Part shown: piece after piece, positions 26,039 through 35,038 of the stretch
Layout: each line of letters starts with the position of its first letter
How positions within the stretch are numbered: the stretch's first letter is position 1
Source: a bacterium
Lineage (GTDB): Bacteria; SZUA-182; DTGQ01
DNA length: 64,000 nt
Assembly (NCBI GenBank): GCA_040755755.1
Contig: JBFLZW010000017.1
Span: 49,497 to 113,496, forward strand
Direction of reading: 5' to 3'
Translations under genes and position numbers: made by a program
The notes under the pieces: model-generated
The model's database searches: none
Told to the model about the DNA's origin: nothing
Seen by the model: only the letters and a program-made list of their open reading frames with translations

Positions 26039-26400
26039 AAAGCTTTGGAGAAAAAGAGACTTATTTTATTATGGAGAACGACTGGATTCATATTGAAAAA
26101 GACCCACGGCATATAGCCAGGGAGAAAGAAAAGGCCAGAGAGCTTCGAAAATCCCAATGGTGGAAAAACAGGATAGGGGCAGGAATCTGCTACTATTGTC
26201 AAAAGCAATTTTCACCGCAGGAGCTGACCATGGATCATATTGTACCCCTGTCCCGTGGCGGCAGCAGTACCAAAGGCAATGTTGTCCCCTGCTGTAAGAA
26301 GTGCAATGCTGAGAAAAAATATTATACCCGTGCCGAGGTAGTCATGGACAGACTCCGTGACACTTCCGGTGAACCACCTGATCGTTCTTCTGACAGATAA
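26035..26400 (+). CDS. HNH endonuclease
   Basis: 121 residues starting at the ATGA overlap; an internal start at 26071 is possible. The zinc-bearing HNH core is complete: CYYCQKQFSPQELTMDHIVP then RGGSSTKGNVVPCCKKCN (two Cys-x-x-Cys pairs around D-H-I-V-P and the Asn). The N-terminus is a charged helix. Such small HNH proteins occur as stand-alone nucleases, sometimes phage- or intron-derived. The coupling to a membrane protein gene is unusual. Confidence 0.88.
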   Translation: MKSFGEKETYFIMENDWIHIEKDPRHIAREKEKARELRKSQWWKNRIGAGICYYCQKQFSPQELTMDHIVPLSRGGSSTKGNVVPCCKKCNAEKKYYTRAEVVMDRLRDTSGEPPDRSSDR

Positions 26401-26440
26401 TCCGCTTCACTTCACTTCACTTCACATCTCGTATGCTGAT

Positions 26441-27157
26441 TCACTTCCGGTTTGCTGCTGCCATGGTGCATTCTTGCGGTTTTCCAATATCCTGAAAGCC
26501 CAAGATTGCGTTCCCTCCATTTTTTTTCACCTGATACAGGGCCCTGTCGGCAAAATCTATGAGCTGGCCGGGGGTGAGAACCTGATCATCCGGAAATGAT
26601 GCCAGACCGAGGCTGGCGGTAATATTGGTACAGGTGCCATTATACCGGAAAGAGTAGCTGGTGATCCGTTCATAGATCTTCTGGGCAATTATGAACGCTC
26701 CCTGGTAACCGGTGTTGGGAACGAGGATGCCGAATTCGTCTCCACCATACCGGGCCACGATATCCGTCTCCCGCAAAGGATGCCGCAGCATATAACCCAG
26801 TTTCTTGAGTACAAAATCACCAAACCGGTGGCCATAGGTATCGTTAATTGATTTAAAATGGTCTACATCGAGCATGATGCAGGTCAAGGGCTCCTGATAC
26901 CTTCTGGCCCGTTTAAATTCCATATTCAATCGCTGACGAAGATGCCGATAGTTATACAAACCGGTTTGACCATCCTGGGAGCATTGTCTTTTCAATTTTT
27001 TGATAAGGGTATTCAGCTCGTTATTGACCTTCATCAATTCATTATTCAAGACAACGTAATTCAGGTACTTGATCAGCAATTGCTGATAATCGAAAACCCG
27101 AAGGGGGAAAGTATTTTCGCCCTTTTGCTTGGTTAGCTCTATTTCCACACTACTCAT
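26441..27157 (-). CDS. GGDEF diguanylate cyclase
   Basis: 238 residues. A helical N-terminus (about 1-65, NELNTLIKKLKRQ) leads into the GGDEF domain: DGQTGLYNYRHL, MLDVDHFKSINDTYGH and the active-site RYGGDEFGIL. An RxxD inhibitory site (RETD) sits five residues before GGDEF, so product inhibition is expected. It makes cyclic di-GMP from two GTP. No sensory domain is recognised, so control may lie in the N-terminal coil or in expression. Confidence 0.92.
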   Translation of the reverse strand: MSSVEIELTKQKGENTFPLRVFDYQQLLIKYLNYVVLNNELMKVNNELNTLIKKLKRQCSQDGQTGLYNYRHLRQRLNMEFKRARRYQEPLTCIMLDVDHFKSINDTYGHRFGDFVLKKLGYMLRHPLRETDIVARYGGDEFGILVPNTGYQGAFIIAQKIYERITSYSFRYNGTCTNITASLGLASFPDDQVLTPGQLIDFADRALYQVKKNGGNAILGFQDIGKPQECTMAAANRK

Positions 27158-27193
27158 TCATGAGTCTCCATACCATCGATATATCTTCGTCAA

Positions 27194-27604
27194 TTACTGC
27201 TTAACACGTCTCTTTTTTGGATGACATTCGTCGCACCGGGTTGGGCCCGACGGCTTTCCCTCGATCTTTAAATTGCTATGGCATCCTCTGCATATATTCA
27301 TATAAGCATCCCGCAGGAGAATTCCCTCTGCCTCTTTTCCCGCATGGCAACCAATGCACTTGCCCGGCACCCTGGTTTCGTTCTGTTTCCACTCATGATG
27401 GCAGACCTTACAGGCAATGGAGAGATTCACAGCATGGCCGCTATGATCAAACTGAACCCCCTGGTAAATATCGGTAGTATACACTTCATTATTGATAATC
27501 ATCTTGTCCGGTATACTTTGACCACTGGCTCTGTTCACCACTCCCAGGCAAATAACCACTAACCACAATATCGTCCATAACCAATTACTTCCCCTACTAC
27601 CCAT
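27194..27604 (-). CDS. Periplasmic tetraheme cytochrome c (cytochrome c3-like)
   Basis: 136 residues with an N-terminal signal segment (WLWTILWLVVICLG). Four CxxCH heme-attachment motifs are present: CKVCHH, CIGCH, CRGCH and CDECH; the HH after the first supplies an extra axial ligand. The spacing is like class III / cytochrome c7-c3 proteins used in anaerobic periplasmic electron transfer. The C-terminus is basic (PKKRRVKQ). It is separated by 36 bp from the diguanylate cyclase on the same strand and may be co-transcribed. Confidence 0.88.
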   Translation of the reverse strand: MGSRGSNWLWTILWLVVICLGVVNRASGQSIPDKMIINNEVYTTDIYQGVQFDHSGHAVNLSIACKVCHHEWKQNETRVPGKCIGCHAGKEAEGILLRDAYMNICRGCHSNLKIEGKPSGPTRCDECHPKKRRVKQ

Positions 27605-28085
27605 CTTTCGCTCCTCACTTCACTCTAACCCCTTTTGACCCACACAATCACAACCATAACCACCACAAACAGCTACTGCCCTTATCACTCACCCAACCTC
27701 AACCTGTCACGTGCGGCTGGCCTAAAAGTGCACGACCCTGATTTTGCTTGCTTCTCATACAAGCAAGATCAATACCAGAGAGGGTAATATCCGGTAAAGG
27801 AAGAGAATCAGGCAGATAACAACTGACTAAAGATGCAGACGATCAAAAAATGAGCCATCTGAAACCGCAGGGAGACCTGAGAGGGGTATAAAAAATATTT
27901 CTCAAGGCATAAATTTTTTCTCTGCCGATAGGATTCAGACCGTCAGGAATTTTTACCTGTTTTCCCGCTCTGCATGCTGAAGATTACGAGAAAATCGTTT
28001 TCAGTCTCGGTGAAGATCGGGTATAATAGGAATTTCGATTCGATCACTTTCTGGATCCCTGTGAGAAGATATAAGGAGAAATTCA
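27605..28085. other. Divergent intergenic region with one candidate promoter
   Basis: About 480 bp between the cytochrome gene (minus) and the DUF445 gene (plus). Apart from the -10 element at 28022 I see a C-rich stretch (27610-27720) and AT-rich sequence, but no coding frame, hairpin or riboswitch that I can support. Confidence 0.45.
27998..28027 (+). promoter_or_regulatory. Sigma-70-type promoter for the DUF445 gene
   Basis: A perfect TATAAT (28022-28027) stands 18 bp downstream of TTTTCA, a 4/6 match to the -35 box. It is 58 bp before the GTG start at 28086. Confidence 0.5.
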
Positions 28086-28691
28086 GTGTACACGACGCTC
28101 AAGATAACTTCCATTCCTTTTATCAGTGCCCTTATCGGCTGGTTTACCAACTACCTGGCTGTGCGGATGATCTTTCACCCGTATCAGCCTGTTGGTTTTG
28201 GACCTCTGAAAATACAGGGACTGGTGCCGAAACGAAGGGAGGAACTGGCCGCAAGTATTGGGAAAACGGTTTCAAACCACCTCATATCCCATGCGGATAT
28301 TGCCGAAAGCCTGAAATCGGTCCAGGTTATTGAATCCTTCAGGCAACTCATCGACCAAAAGGTGCAGGAATTGATCGACCGAAAGATCCTTTCTCTGAAC
28401 CCTATGATTTCAGCCTTTATCGGCACGGAGACCAAAGCCAAAATCAGGACAGCTATCGTTTCCGAAATGATCCTCATGCTGCCGGACCTGGCCGAAAGAT
28501 TTGCCGCAGGCCTGGAGGCACATCTCGACATGCAGGCGCTGGTGACAGATCGTATCAGGTCATTCGAACTGGAAAAATTAGAGCAGATTATTCTGGAAAT
28601 ATCTTCAAGGGAACTCAAAGCCATCGAAATCTATGGAGGAGTCCTCGGATTCATGATCGGCCTCATCCAGGTCGGCCTGATTCTCTTGTAG
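28086..28691 (+). CDS. DUF445 family membrane protein
   Basis: 201 residues from a GTG start with AGGAGA upstream. The N-terminal helix contains the conserved GWFTNYLAVRMIFHP followed by GLVPKRREELAASIG, and the C-terminus has a membrane segment (GGVLGFMIGLIQVGLILL). This is DUF445 (YheB/UPF0754-like), an inner-membrane protein of unknown function with a helical cytoplasmic or periplasmic centre. Confidence 0.85.
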   Translation: MYTTLKITSIPFISALIGWFTNYLAVRMIFHPYQPVGFGPLKIQGLVPKRREELAASIGKTVSNHLISHADIAESLKSVQVIESFRQLIDQKVQELIDRKILSLNPMISAFIGTETKAKIRTAIVSEMILMLPDLAERFAAGLEAHLDMQALVTDRIRSFELEKLEQIILEISSRELKAIEIYGGVLGFMIGLIQVGLILL

Positions 28692-28718
28692 AACGAAAGA
28701 TACACCTTCCGGATCAGG

Positions 28719-29954
28719 TCACAGGTTTTGCAGATGATGAAAATTTCGATTGATATTCTTGACTGCTACCCGTTTCTTTTGAGATAAAACATCCTGATAG
28801 AGATTGATGAGTATCTGATAGTTCTTCTCTCCACTGTATTTCTCCTCATATTCAGTCCTGGCCCCCTCCCTCATCGAGGTTAGTATATTCCGGTTTTTCC
28901 AGAGCCAGGAGACTTTTTCCCCCAGTTCCTTTGCATCACCGGGAGGGAACAGGCAGCCGCTGATTCCGTTAATTACAAAGTGCTTCATTCCTCCCAAATC
29001 GCTGGCAATTACCGGAATTCCATATGCATAAGCCCTGATGATGGTGGATGGAAAGGTCTCATGGGATTCTTTGGGAAAAATGAGCATTAAAGCACGCGCC
29101 AGATGATAGGTACATTCAGCCTTTGACTGCCAGCCTAAAAATTCGAGATTTTTGGAACCGGAACAGGCATCCTCCACTTCCTGCTTGAGAGGACCATCGC
29201 CTAAGATTTTTAACGGGATATCGGGAACAGATGACCATGCATTCAGCAGGGTCCGGATTCCATTCTCTTCAGATAGCTTTCCAAGAAACAGGGCATAATC
29301 TTCAACCTCCTGGGCGGGGGCGGACTCGACTTCGTCGCCGGCATGAGGTTTCACAACTACCTTCTGATTGGGAAAGCCGTATTCAATCAGCTTTTCCTTG
29401 AAGAATTCAGTTGGAACAAGGTAACAATCAACACTTCCATGACAGGCTTTTTGGTTCCAATAGTCCCGGATCATTTTTACTACATCCGTTACCTGATTTT
29501 GATTATCCCTGCAACATTTTTGTAGACCATCACCTTTCAATAAAGATTGTTTCATACATGAAATGCACAGTTTATTTGAGTAAAAAAGGCTGGATTTAGG
29601 ACACAGCACTTCGTACCGATACAAACTCTGGATAACAGGGATACCCAACTTCTGACAGGTATTGGAGAACTGAGGAAGGCCCGTTAATGCCATATTATAG
29701 ACATGTACCACATTGGGTCGATGCTTTTGGATCATCTGGATAATCGGAGAAGACTGATCTCTCCAGTGGGGTGAACCATGATGATGGACAGTGTGCGAAG
29801 CCGTATATCTACTGGCGTTAATAGCCTTTTTATTCTCCTGCCCAAGGTAAATTATCCGGTGGCCATTCTTTTTGAGCAGCCGCTTATCTGCTTCAGCAAC
29901 CCAATCCTTTCCGCCCTGGGATTGAACATCATGACAAACTTGCAAGATCTTCAT
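28719..29954 (-). CDS. Glycosyltransferase family 4
   Basis: About 411 residues from ATG 29954, chosen because GGAGAG precedes it and MKILQVCHD is the usual start. The GT-B fold is shown by QGGKDW near the N-terminus, GKLSEENGIRTLLNAW (donor-domain start) and the EX7E-like region SHETFPSTIIRAYAYGIPVIASDLGG. A Cys-rich insertion (CPKSSLFYSNKLCISCMKQ...CC) is typical of a subgroup acting on cell-surface polysaccharides. It acts in the cytoplasm on a sugar-nucleotide donor; the acceptor is unknown. It is isolated from the other glycosyltransferases at 47500. Confidence 0.88.
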   Translation of the reverse strand: MKILQVCHDVQSQGGKDWVAEADKRLLKKNGHRIIYLGQENKKAINASRYTASHTVHHHGSPHWRDQSSPIIQMIQKHRPNVVHVYNMALTGLPQFSNTCQKLGIPVIQSLYRYEVLCPKSSLFYSNKLCISCMKQSLLKGDGLQKCCRDNQNQVTDVVKMIRDYWNQKACHGSVDCYLVPTEFFKEKLIEYGFPNQKVVVKPHAGDEVESAPAQEVEDYALFLGKLSEENGIRTLLNAWSSVPDIPLKILGDGPLKQEVEDACSGSKNLEFLGWQSKAECTYHLARALMLIFPKESHETFPSTIIRAYAYGIPVIASDLGGMKHFVINGISGCLFPPGDAKELGEKVSWLWKNRNILTSMREGARTEYEEKYSGEKNYQILINLYQDVLSQKKRVAVKNINRNFHHLQNL

Positions 29955-30367
29955 AATTTTAGACTCTCCGGTAATATTTTCCACATTACAACCAAGTCAA
30001 AAGCACTGGCAGCCAATCACTGAATCTGTGGAAACTTTCTGGTTTCTGGTTGCGTGTAGGCATCTATAGCTAATATAAAAGTTAGATACATAATTTATGT
30101 AGATACATCGGTGGGATAACTTAAAATAAGCTACGAAAAATTTCCGGCTTTGGCGGATTTTATGGTGGACCTGGTAAGGCAATGTCCTGGAGAATATTAC
30201 CAGACTACCGGTGAAGGATTTGTGGGAAGGGAATATACTGCTGCGGCCGATTCTGAGCCTGGCATTGAAGAGTAGCGCATAAACTGCAAATCCCTCTCCG
30301 CTTTCCCGTGGTGGAGAGGGATTTGCCCTGACGTTTGAATTCTAACCAGTGAAAACGTCACTTCCTA
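29955..30367. other. Intergenic region with a terminator-like hairpin
   Basis: The first 300 bp are AT-rich and show no supported gene. The only structure is the 14-bp stem at 30286-30326 after the PY-rich protein gene. Confidence 0.45.
30286..30326 (-). terminator. 14-bp stem after the isolated PY-rich protein gene
   Basis: GCAAATCCCTCTCC (30286-30299) pairs perfectly with 30313-30326. It lies 42 bp past the stop at 30368 on the minus strand. There is no strong T-run, so the efficiency is uncertain, but its position fits the end of the transcript. Confidence 0.55.
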
Positions 30368-30907
30368 TTAAATAAATGGCAGCAAGACACTTAACCCTGG
30401 AATAGTTGCAGTTGCGGCTGGAAGAGTAGGCACAATGGCAGTTGTGGATATCGTTTGGGTCTGAGTCCAGGGAGGGCCGGTCGGAACCGACAAAAGTGCA
30501 GGCAGAAGCGTGGCAATAGCAGTAGGAGTTGTAGTCGGAGCAGGGACCACCGCCGTTGGTACTGTTGGTACTACCGGAACCGCTGTGGCGATAGGCACGG
30601 CGCTCACATTAACCACTGACAGAGCAGGATTAAAGATGATGGTAATCGTCGCCGCTGCATTTCTCACCGGCTGCGGGATACCCATTGGAGCAAGGAGAGG
30701 CCGCGGGGCAGCAGTGAGCAGAGGCGGCATCCCTAACGGCAGGGTTGCAAAAGGTGCAGGTGCATACAGGGGACTAATCGGCGGAACGTAGAAAAAAGGA
30801 GCCCGAGACCCAAGAGCCCCTGGATATGCCAGCATTTGAGCCGATCCGGGACTAAACGAGAATGCTACGATTATTGCTATGAAGAGTAATGAGACCCACT
30901 TTCTCAT
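30368..30907 (-). CDS. PY/PA-rich secreted protein, outlying member of the array family
   Basis: 179 residues. The signal peptide (MRKWVSLLFIAIIVAFSFSPGSAQ) is followed by a Pro/Tyr/Phe-rich region (YVPPISPLYAPAPF), the junction PVRNAAATITII and a long Ala/Val/Thr/Pro-rich tail ending LSVLLPFI. The organisation matches the cluster at 34260-39035, from which the phosphatase-superfamily/TPR gene separates it. GGAGGG upstream is a good ribosome-binding site. No Cys and very few charges: likely a secreted or envelope structural protein. The function is unknown. Confidence 0.7.
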   Translation of the reverse strand: MRKWVSLLFIAIIVAFSFSPGSAQMLAYPGALGSRAPFFYVPPISPLYAPAPFATLPLGMPPLLTAAPRPLLAPMGIPQPVRNAAATITIIFNPALSVVNVSAVPIATAVPVVPTVPTAVVPAPTTTPTAIATLLPALLSVPTGPPWTQTQTISTTAIVPTLPAATATIPGLSVLLPFI

Positions 30908-31103
30908 CGTTTTTCCCTCCTTTGGTGTATTATGATGTATTCCTGGGTTGTCACTAATCCTGTTTTCATAACTGGATGGTACCGGCTATTCGAGTAGATA
31001 AAATACAATTTTTCGGGGATATGCTCTTGCTTATGGTTAAAACTAATTTACTTCTTAATATTCACCTCCTGTTGCAAAAAGTAACATGTATAACCAGAGA
31101 ATC

Positions 31104-34100
31104 TTAGTAACTCTCCTGCTGTCTGGCTGTCTCCATGAGCATTCGTGCCTGGGTGTTGTCCGGCTCAAGTCGAAGGACTTCTTCCAGTTCTTCCAGGGAT
31201 TCCCGGTAGTTTCTCCGATACATGAGGGCCAGAGCCAGGTTATAATGAATTTTCGGATCCTCCGGAGCGACGTCCTCCGCCTTTCGCCATACTTCTACGG
31301 CCTTTTCAAAGTCTCCTTTCCGATAAAAGGCGGTGCCAAGGTTGATCAGTGCTTCCGTATGCGAAGGTGCCCGGTCAAGGATTTTCTGCCATGACCGAAT
31401 CGCCTCTTCGATATTGTTCTGCTTAAGATAGGCTGTTCCCAGGTGGAGACAGGCGTCATTCGAATCAGGATCAATTTCAAGCGCTTTCTTCCAGAGCATA
31501 ATGGCCTCCGGATATCTCTCGGCCTGAAAGCTGACAGCGGCCAGGTTCATCAGCGGAACAGGGTCGGAAGGATCAAGACGGCGGGCTTCCTCCCATTCCA
31601 CTACCGCCTCCTGGGCCCTGCCGAGCTCATCAAATAGAACATGTCCCATGATCAGATGCGCCTCCTTGTTATGGGGATCGACTTCCACCGCTTTTTTCAA
31701 AGCGGCAAGCGATTTGTCAAAGGAGCGCAGACTCAGGTAGGTTTTCCCGATCGAGATGTAAACATCCGCTCTGGCCGGGCCTGTCTTGAGAGCGGTTTCA
31801 AAGTGATCAATCGCACCCTGATAGTCCTTGCGGGTGAAATGGGTCAGCCCCAGGCAATTCCAGGCATCCTGGTTGTTCGGAAAAAGCCTGGTAGCCTGGA
31901 GGTAGATATCCTGAGCCTTTTCGAGGTTACCTTCCTTGAACCATGCGGTTCCCAGATTAACCAGGGCTTCTGAATAGCCCGGCTTTATCTTCATGGCTTT
32001 CTGAAAGGCGTCTTTGGCTTTGTCATACGATCCCTGTGCCAGAAAAAGACTGCCAAGGTTATTATGGGCCTCGGCACTGTTTGGATCTATGGCCGCAGCC
32101 TGAGAAAACTCCCGAAGAGCATCTTCCATCTTCGAGCGGTGAAAATAAATCACTCCCAGATTATTGTGTGCTTCCAGGTGGTTTGGTTCAAGCTTCAGGA
32201 CCTGGGTGAAGTATTGATATGCCTCTTCCAGATATTTATTCGCTTCTTCCAGCCTTCCCCTCTCAAGGGCCATTTCACCCAGCAGGTTTATGGCATCGCC
32301 ATAATCCGGATCAAGCTCGATGGCAGATTTGGCCGCTGAAATGGCCTCATCTTTTAATCCCATCTCCTTATAGACCACACCCAGGTTATAATACACATCT
32401 GCATACTTGGCTTCCTCCAGGGCCAGTTTAAACTCCTTGAGCGCCTGATCAAGCTGGCCAAGCTGATGGTAAACGATGCCAAGGTGGTTACGGGCCTCCA
32501 GATAGCCTGGCTGCAAGGCCAAAAGATGGAGGAATCTGTCCCGTGCCTGTTCATATTTACCCATTCTTTCCTCTACACAGGCAAGGTAAAAGGTGGCCGA
32601 GACATTTTCCGGGTTCGCATCGATTACTTTTTTAAATTCATTGTAGGCCAGTTCATAAGAGTCAAGATAATAATAGGAAAGTCCCCGGTCTATTCCGTCG
32701 ATCAATTGGATCATATCTTTGGGATCGGGCCGTTTTTGAGAGTCTTGTGCCGGATCTTTTTTTGTGGACCGAAAGTAGCCCAATCCTTCAAGCCGGCGCA
32801 GGGCAGCATCGTTCTGGACGATCTGGGGCTGTCTTTTTTCCTTCCGGAGCTGTTCCTTGAGTGCTCCAAGCTTTTTTTCCCAGTCAATGGCAAGCTCAGG
32901 CTCTCCGGTCAGGAGATTGGAATTTTCTGCCGGATCTTTCAGCAGATGGTACAGTTCAGAGCGGGGAGCCTTGATATATTTCCAGTCCCCTGTTCTTATC
33001 CCTTCGATCCGGCTCCAGCCAAAATTAAGCTCCGGATACAATGTTTCACAGAATACTTCCTGATGAAGGGCCTGACACCCTCCCGATACCAGGGGAAGCA
33101 GGCTTTTTCCCGGTAAACCGCTCAAGGAGACTCCGTCAGGCTGGATTGAAAAAAGATCCATGATGGTCGGGAAGATGTCCAGGGTAGTAACCATCTGAGG
33201 TACTTTCTTTATCATTTTTTTTGCTGCCGGCATAAGCCCGGCGGGAGCCTTGATGATCAGGGGGACCCGAAGAGTTGCATCGTAGATAAAAATCGTGTGG
33301 GTAGATTCACCGTGCTCACCCAGCCCTTCCCCATGATCCGCGGTCAAAACGACGACCGTCTTATCGGTCGCTCCCATTCTCTTGAGGCCGTCGAGCAAAT
33401 CACCCAGACACTTGTCCGTATAGGCAATTTCTCCATCGTAGAGACGGTGCTTATAATTTTCCCTGAATGGAGGGGGCGGAAAATAAATCGCATGCGGGTC
33501 GAAGTAGTGAACCCAGAGGAAAAAGGGCTGGCTATGATTTTTCTCCAGCCACTCCAGGGCTGATTTGGTTACCTCCTCTGCTCTGCGCTCACTATCCATT
33601 GGGCTGGCCGATGACCTCTTCTTGCCCGGAAGAGAATCATTATAGGTGTCAAAGCCTTGATCCAGGCCGAACATGGAGTTCAGCACAAATGCTCCGACGC
33701 AGGCCCCGGTACGGTATCCATTTGATTTCATGACTTCAGCCAAAGTGACGACATCCTGCTGCAGAACAAAATTTCCATTGTTCCAGATACCATGCTGAAC
33801 TGGATAGAGCCCGGTCATGATCGAAACATGGGACGGCAGAGTGATGGGAACAGGAGTAAGAGCCTGGGTAAAGAGAATGCCCTCCGATGCCAGAGAATCG
33901 ATCGCCGGTGTATTCACATCCTGATAGCCGTAACAGCCCAGGTGGTCTGCCCGCAGGGTATCGATGGTGATGAGAAGAAGATTATAGGCCGGTTTTCCCG
34001 GTTGAGGGGCTGCAGCCTCGCTCAAAGAAACGGGGCTGAGGAAAGAACACAGCAGAAAGAATAGATAAAATATGAATACTGGTTTTTTCATGGAGATCGT

Positions 34101-34127
34101 TCGCTTTTCCATAGTCTTAAAGGACAC
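31104..34127 (-). CDS. Secreted/membrane-anchored alkaline-phosphatase-superfamily (sulfatase-like) protein with C-terminal TPR array
   Basis: Up to 1007 residues; the start is uncertain (GTG 34127, ATG 34112 or ATG 34091). A signal segment (FIFYLFFLLCSFL) leads into a sulfatase-like domain: LLITIDTLRADHLGCYGY (metal-binding Asp), TLPSHVSIMTGLYP at the nucleophile site, WVHYFDPHAIY and VLTADHGEGLGEHGE (metal Asp-His). The site reads Thr-Leu-Pro-Ser-His instead of Cys/Ser-x-Pro-x-Arg, so formylglycine sulfatase activity is unlikely; a phosphohydrolase or phosphotransferase is more probable. About 14 tetratricopeptide repeats fill residues 500-1000 and suggest a scaffold. It lies between array genes, on the same strand. 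Confidence 0.88.
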   Translation of the reverse strand: MSFKTMEKRTISMKKPVFIFYLFFLLCSFLSPVSLSEAAAPQPGKPAYNLLLITIDTLRADHLGCYGYQDVNTPAIDSLASEGILFTQALTPVPITLPSHVSIMTGLYPVQHGIWNNGNFVLQQDVVTLAEVMKSNGYRTGACVGAFVLNSMFGLDQGFDTYNDSLPGKKRSSASPMDSERRAEEVTKSALEWLEKNHSQPFFLWVHYFDPHAIYFPPPPFRENYKHRLYDGEIAYTDKCLGDLLDGLKRMGATDKTVVVLTADHGEGLGEHGESTHTIFIYDATLRVPLIIKAPAGLMPAAKKMIKKVPQMVTTLDIFPTIMDLFSIQPDGVSLSGLPGKSLLPLVSGGCQALHQEVFCETLYPELNFGWSRIEGIRTGDWKYIKAPRSELYHLLKDPAENSNLLTGEPELAIDWEKKLGALKEQLRKEKRQPQIVQNDAALRRLEGLGYFRSTKKDPAQDSQKRPDPKDMIQLIDGIDRGLSYYYLDSYELAYNEFKKVIDANPENVSATFYLACVEERMGKYEQARDRFLHLLALQPGYLEARNHLGIVYHQLGQLDQALKEFKLALEEAKYADVYYNLGVVYKEMGLKDEAISAAKSAIELDPDYGDAINLLGEMALERGRLEEANKYLEEAYQYFTQVLKLEPNHLEAHNNLGVIYFHRSKMEDALREFSQAAAIDPNSAEAHNNLGSLFLAQGSYDKAKDAFQKAMKIKPGYSEALVNLGTAWFKEGNLEKAQDIYLQATRLFPNNQDAWNCLGLTHFTRKDYQGAIDHFETALKTGPARADVYISIGKTYLSLRSFDKSLAALKKAVEVDPHNKEAHLIMGHVLFDELGRAQEAVVEWEEARRLDPSDPVPLMNLAAVSFQAERYPEAIMLWKKALEIDPDSNDACLHLGTAYLKQNNIEEAIRSWQKILDRAPSHTEALINLGTAFYRKGDFEKAVEVWRKAEDVAPEDPKIHYNLALALMYRRNYRESLEELEEVLRLEPDNTQARMLMETARQQESY

Positions 34128-34155
34128 CTTTTATTTTCTCACCCTGCCCGGTTGA

Positions 34156-34183
34156 GCAGGCGGGACATGAACGTCCCGCCTGC
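34156..34183. terminator. 11-bp GC-rich hairpin downstream of the array
   Basis: GCAGGCGGGAC pairs perfectly with GTCCCGCCTGC around loop ATGAAC. It separates the last clustered array gene (stop at 34260) from the TPR-protein gene. No T-run follows on the minus strand, so it may be a stabilising or partial-termination element. Confidence 0.5.
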
Positions 34184-34259
34184 TGCCTGGACATTATACC
34201 GGAGCCTGGCCGCCGGAAACGGAAGACCGCTCCGAAAAATGAAAACTTCTGCCTCCGAT

Positions 34260-34997
34260 TTACAGAAGCACCAAACTAAATACTCCCTCATCCAGTACCG
34301 GGATATTGGTACCGGTTACTGTATAATAGCCTGTCAGGGTAGTCGGGGAGGTAAGAACGCCATTTATGAGAAGGTCATATCCAGTACCCAGAAATCCGCT
34401 TAAGGTAATGACGCTGTTGGCTTCTACCCCACTCACATTCACCAGAAAGTTCGCATACTTGCTCCCCGTGAGAATACAGGTGCCAACCGCGGTTCCCGTA
34501 AGTGGATCTACGGCTATATTCAGGGTCATCGGACCAGTGTGCCACAGGACAATATAGGCAATGTAAGTACTGGTCCACGTACCCGTCCAGGTCCCTGTCT
34601 GGGCGGCTCTGCGCATGGGCAGGCCGGCAGATGAAGAAAGAGCGGGAGCAAGCGAGCTTGCTGCTGGAATTATGGAGGTCAAATACGGCACCTGGATTAC
34701 CGGCCACGGGGAAACAGCCGATAGTGAATTCAAAGGCAAAAGGAAATTGAGAGGGTCGTAAAGTACAGGAAAGCTCAAAGGATCGAAACTGAAAAAGGAA
34801 GAACCTTCAGCAAAAGGAGTATACGGCAGGGGAGGAAGGAGAGCAGGAATCATTTGAGTAAAGGCATCCGACCTCAATCCGGTTAAGGGAGACAGGGTAA
34901 CGCCGGAAAGCTGGGCATCGCCGGAAGATACACAGACCATCAGGGCGCAGACAAGAATAACGACAGATAATATGATGCACCTTTTTCCTCTGATCAT
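34260..34997 (-). CDS. Array protein, GTW-domain type (member 1)
   Basis: 245 residues. The signal peptide is MIRGKRCIILSVVILVCALMV. A Pro/Leu/Tyr-rich region (PALLPPLPYTPFAEG) leads to the junction MRRAAQTGTWTGTW. The C-terminal 120 residues are beta-rich (IVLWHTGPMTLNI, GTAVGTCILTGSKYANF, TTLTGYYTVTG, LDEGVFSLVLL), a pattern like a small beta-barrel. It is closely similar to the proteins at 35039 and 35660. It lies 40 bp after its neighbour on the same strand, so it is in the same operon. It is presumably exported; function unknown. Confidence 0.8.
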   Translation of the reverse strand: MIRGKRCIILSVVILVCALMVCVSSGDAQLSGVTLSPLTGLRSDAFTQMIPALLPPLPYTPFAEGSSFFSFDPLSFPVLYDPLNFLLPLNSLSAVSPWPVIQVPYLTSIIPAASSLAPALSSSAGLPMRRAAQTGTWTGTWTSTYIAYIVLWHTGPMTLNIAVDPLTGTAVGTCILTGSKYANFLVNVSGVEANSVITLSGFLGTGYDLLINGVLTSPTTLTGYYTVTGTNIPVLDEGVFSLVLL

Positions 34998-35038
34998 AGC
35001 TGAATATCCTTAAACTTTGATGGAGTACATTAAGTGAC

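Noticed and set aside
30314-30329. Sigma-54-like TGGAGA-GGGAT-TTGCC
   Set aside because: It is one arm of a perfect hairpin that ends a minus-strand gene, and no plus-strand gene follows.
30510-30791. Plus-strand frame rich in Gly/Ala/Val opposite the PY-rich gene at 30368
   Set aside because: It is the shadow of the Ala/Pro/Thr-rich gene; the signal peptide and ribosome-binding site are on the minus strand.
31018-31036. Sigma-54-like GGGATA-TGCTC-TTGCT on the plus strand
   Set aside because: The -24 half has only the GG; there is no gene or structured RNA after it.
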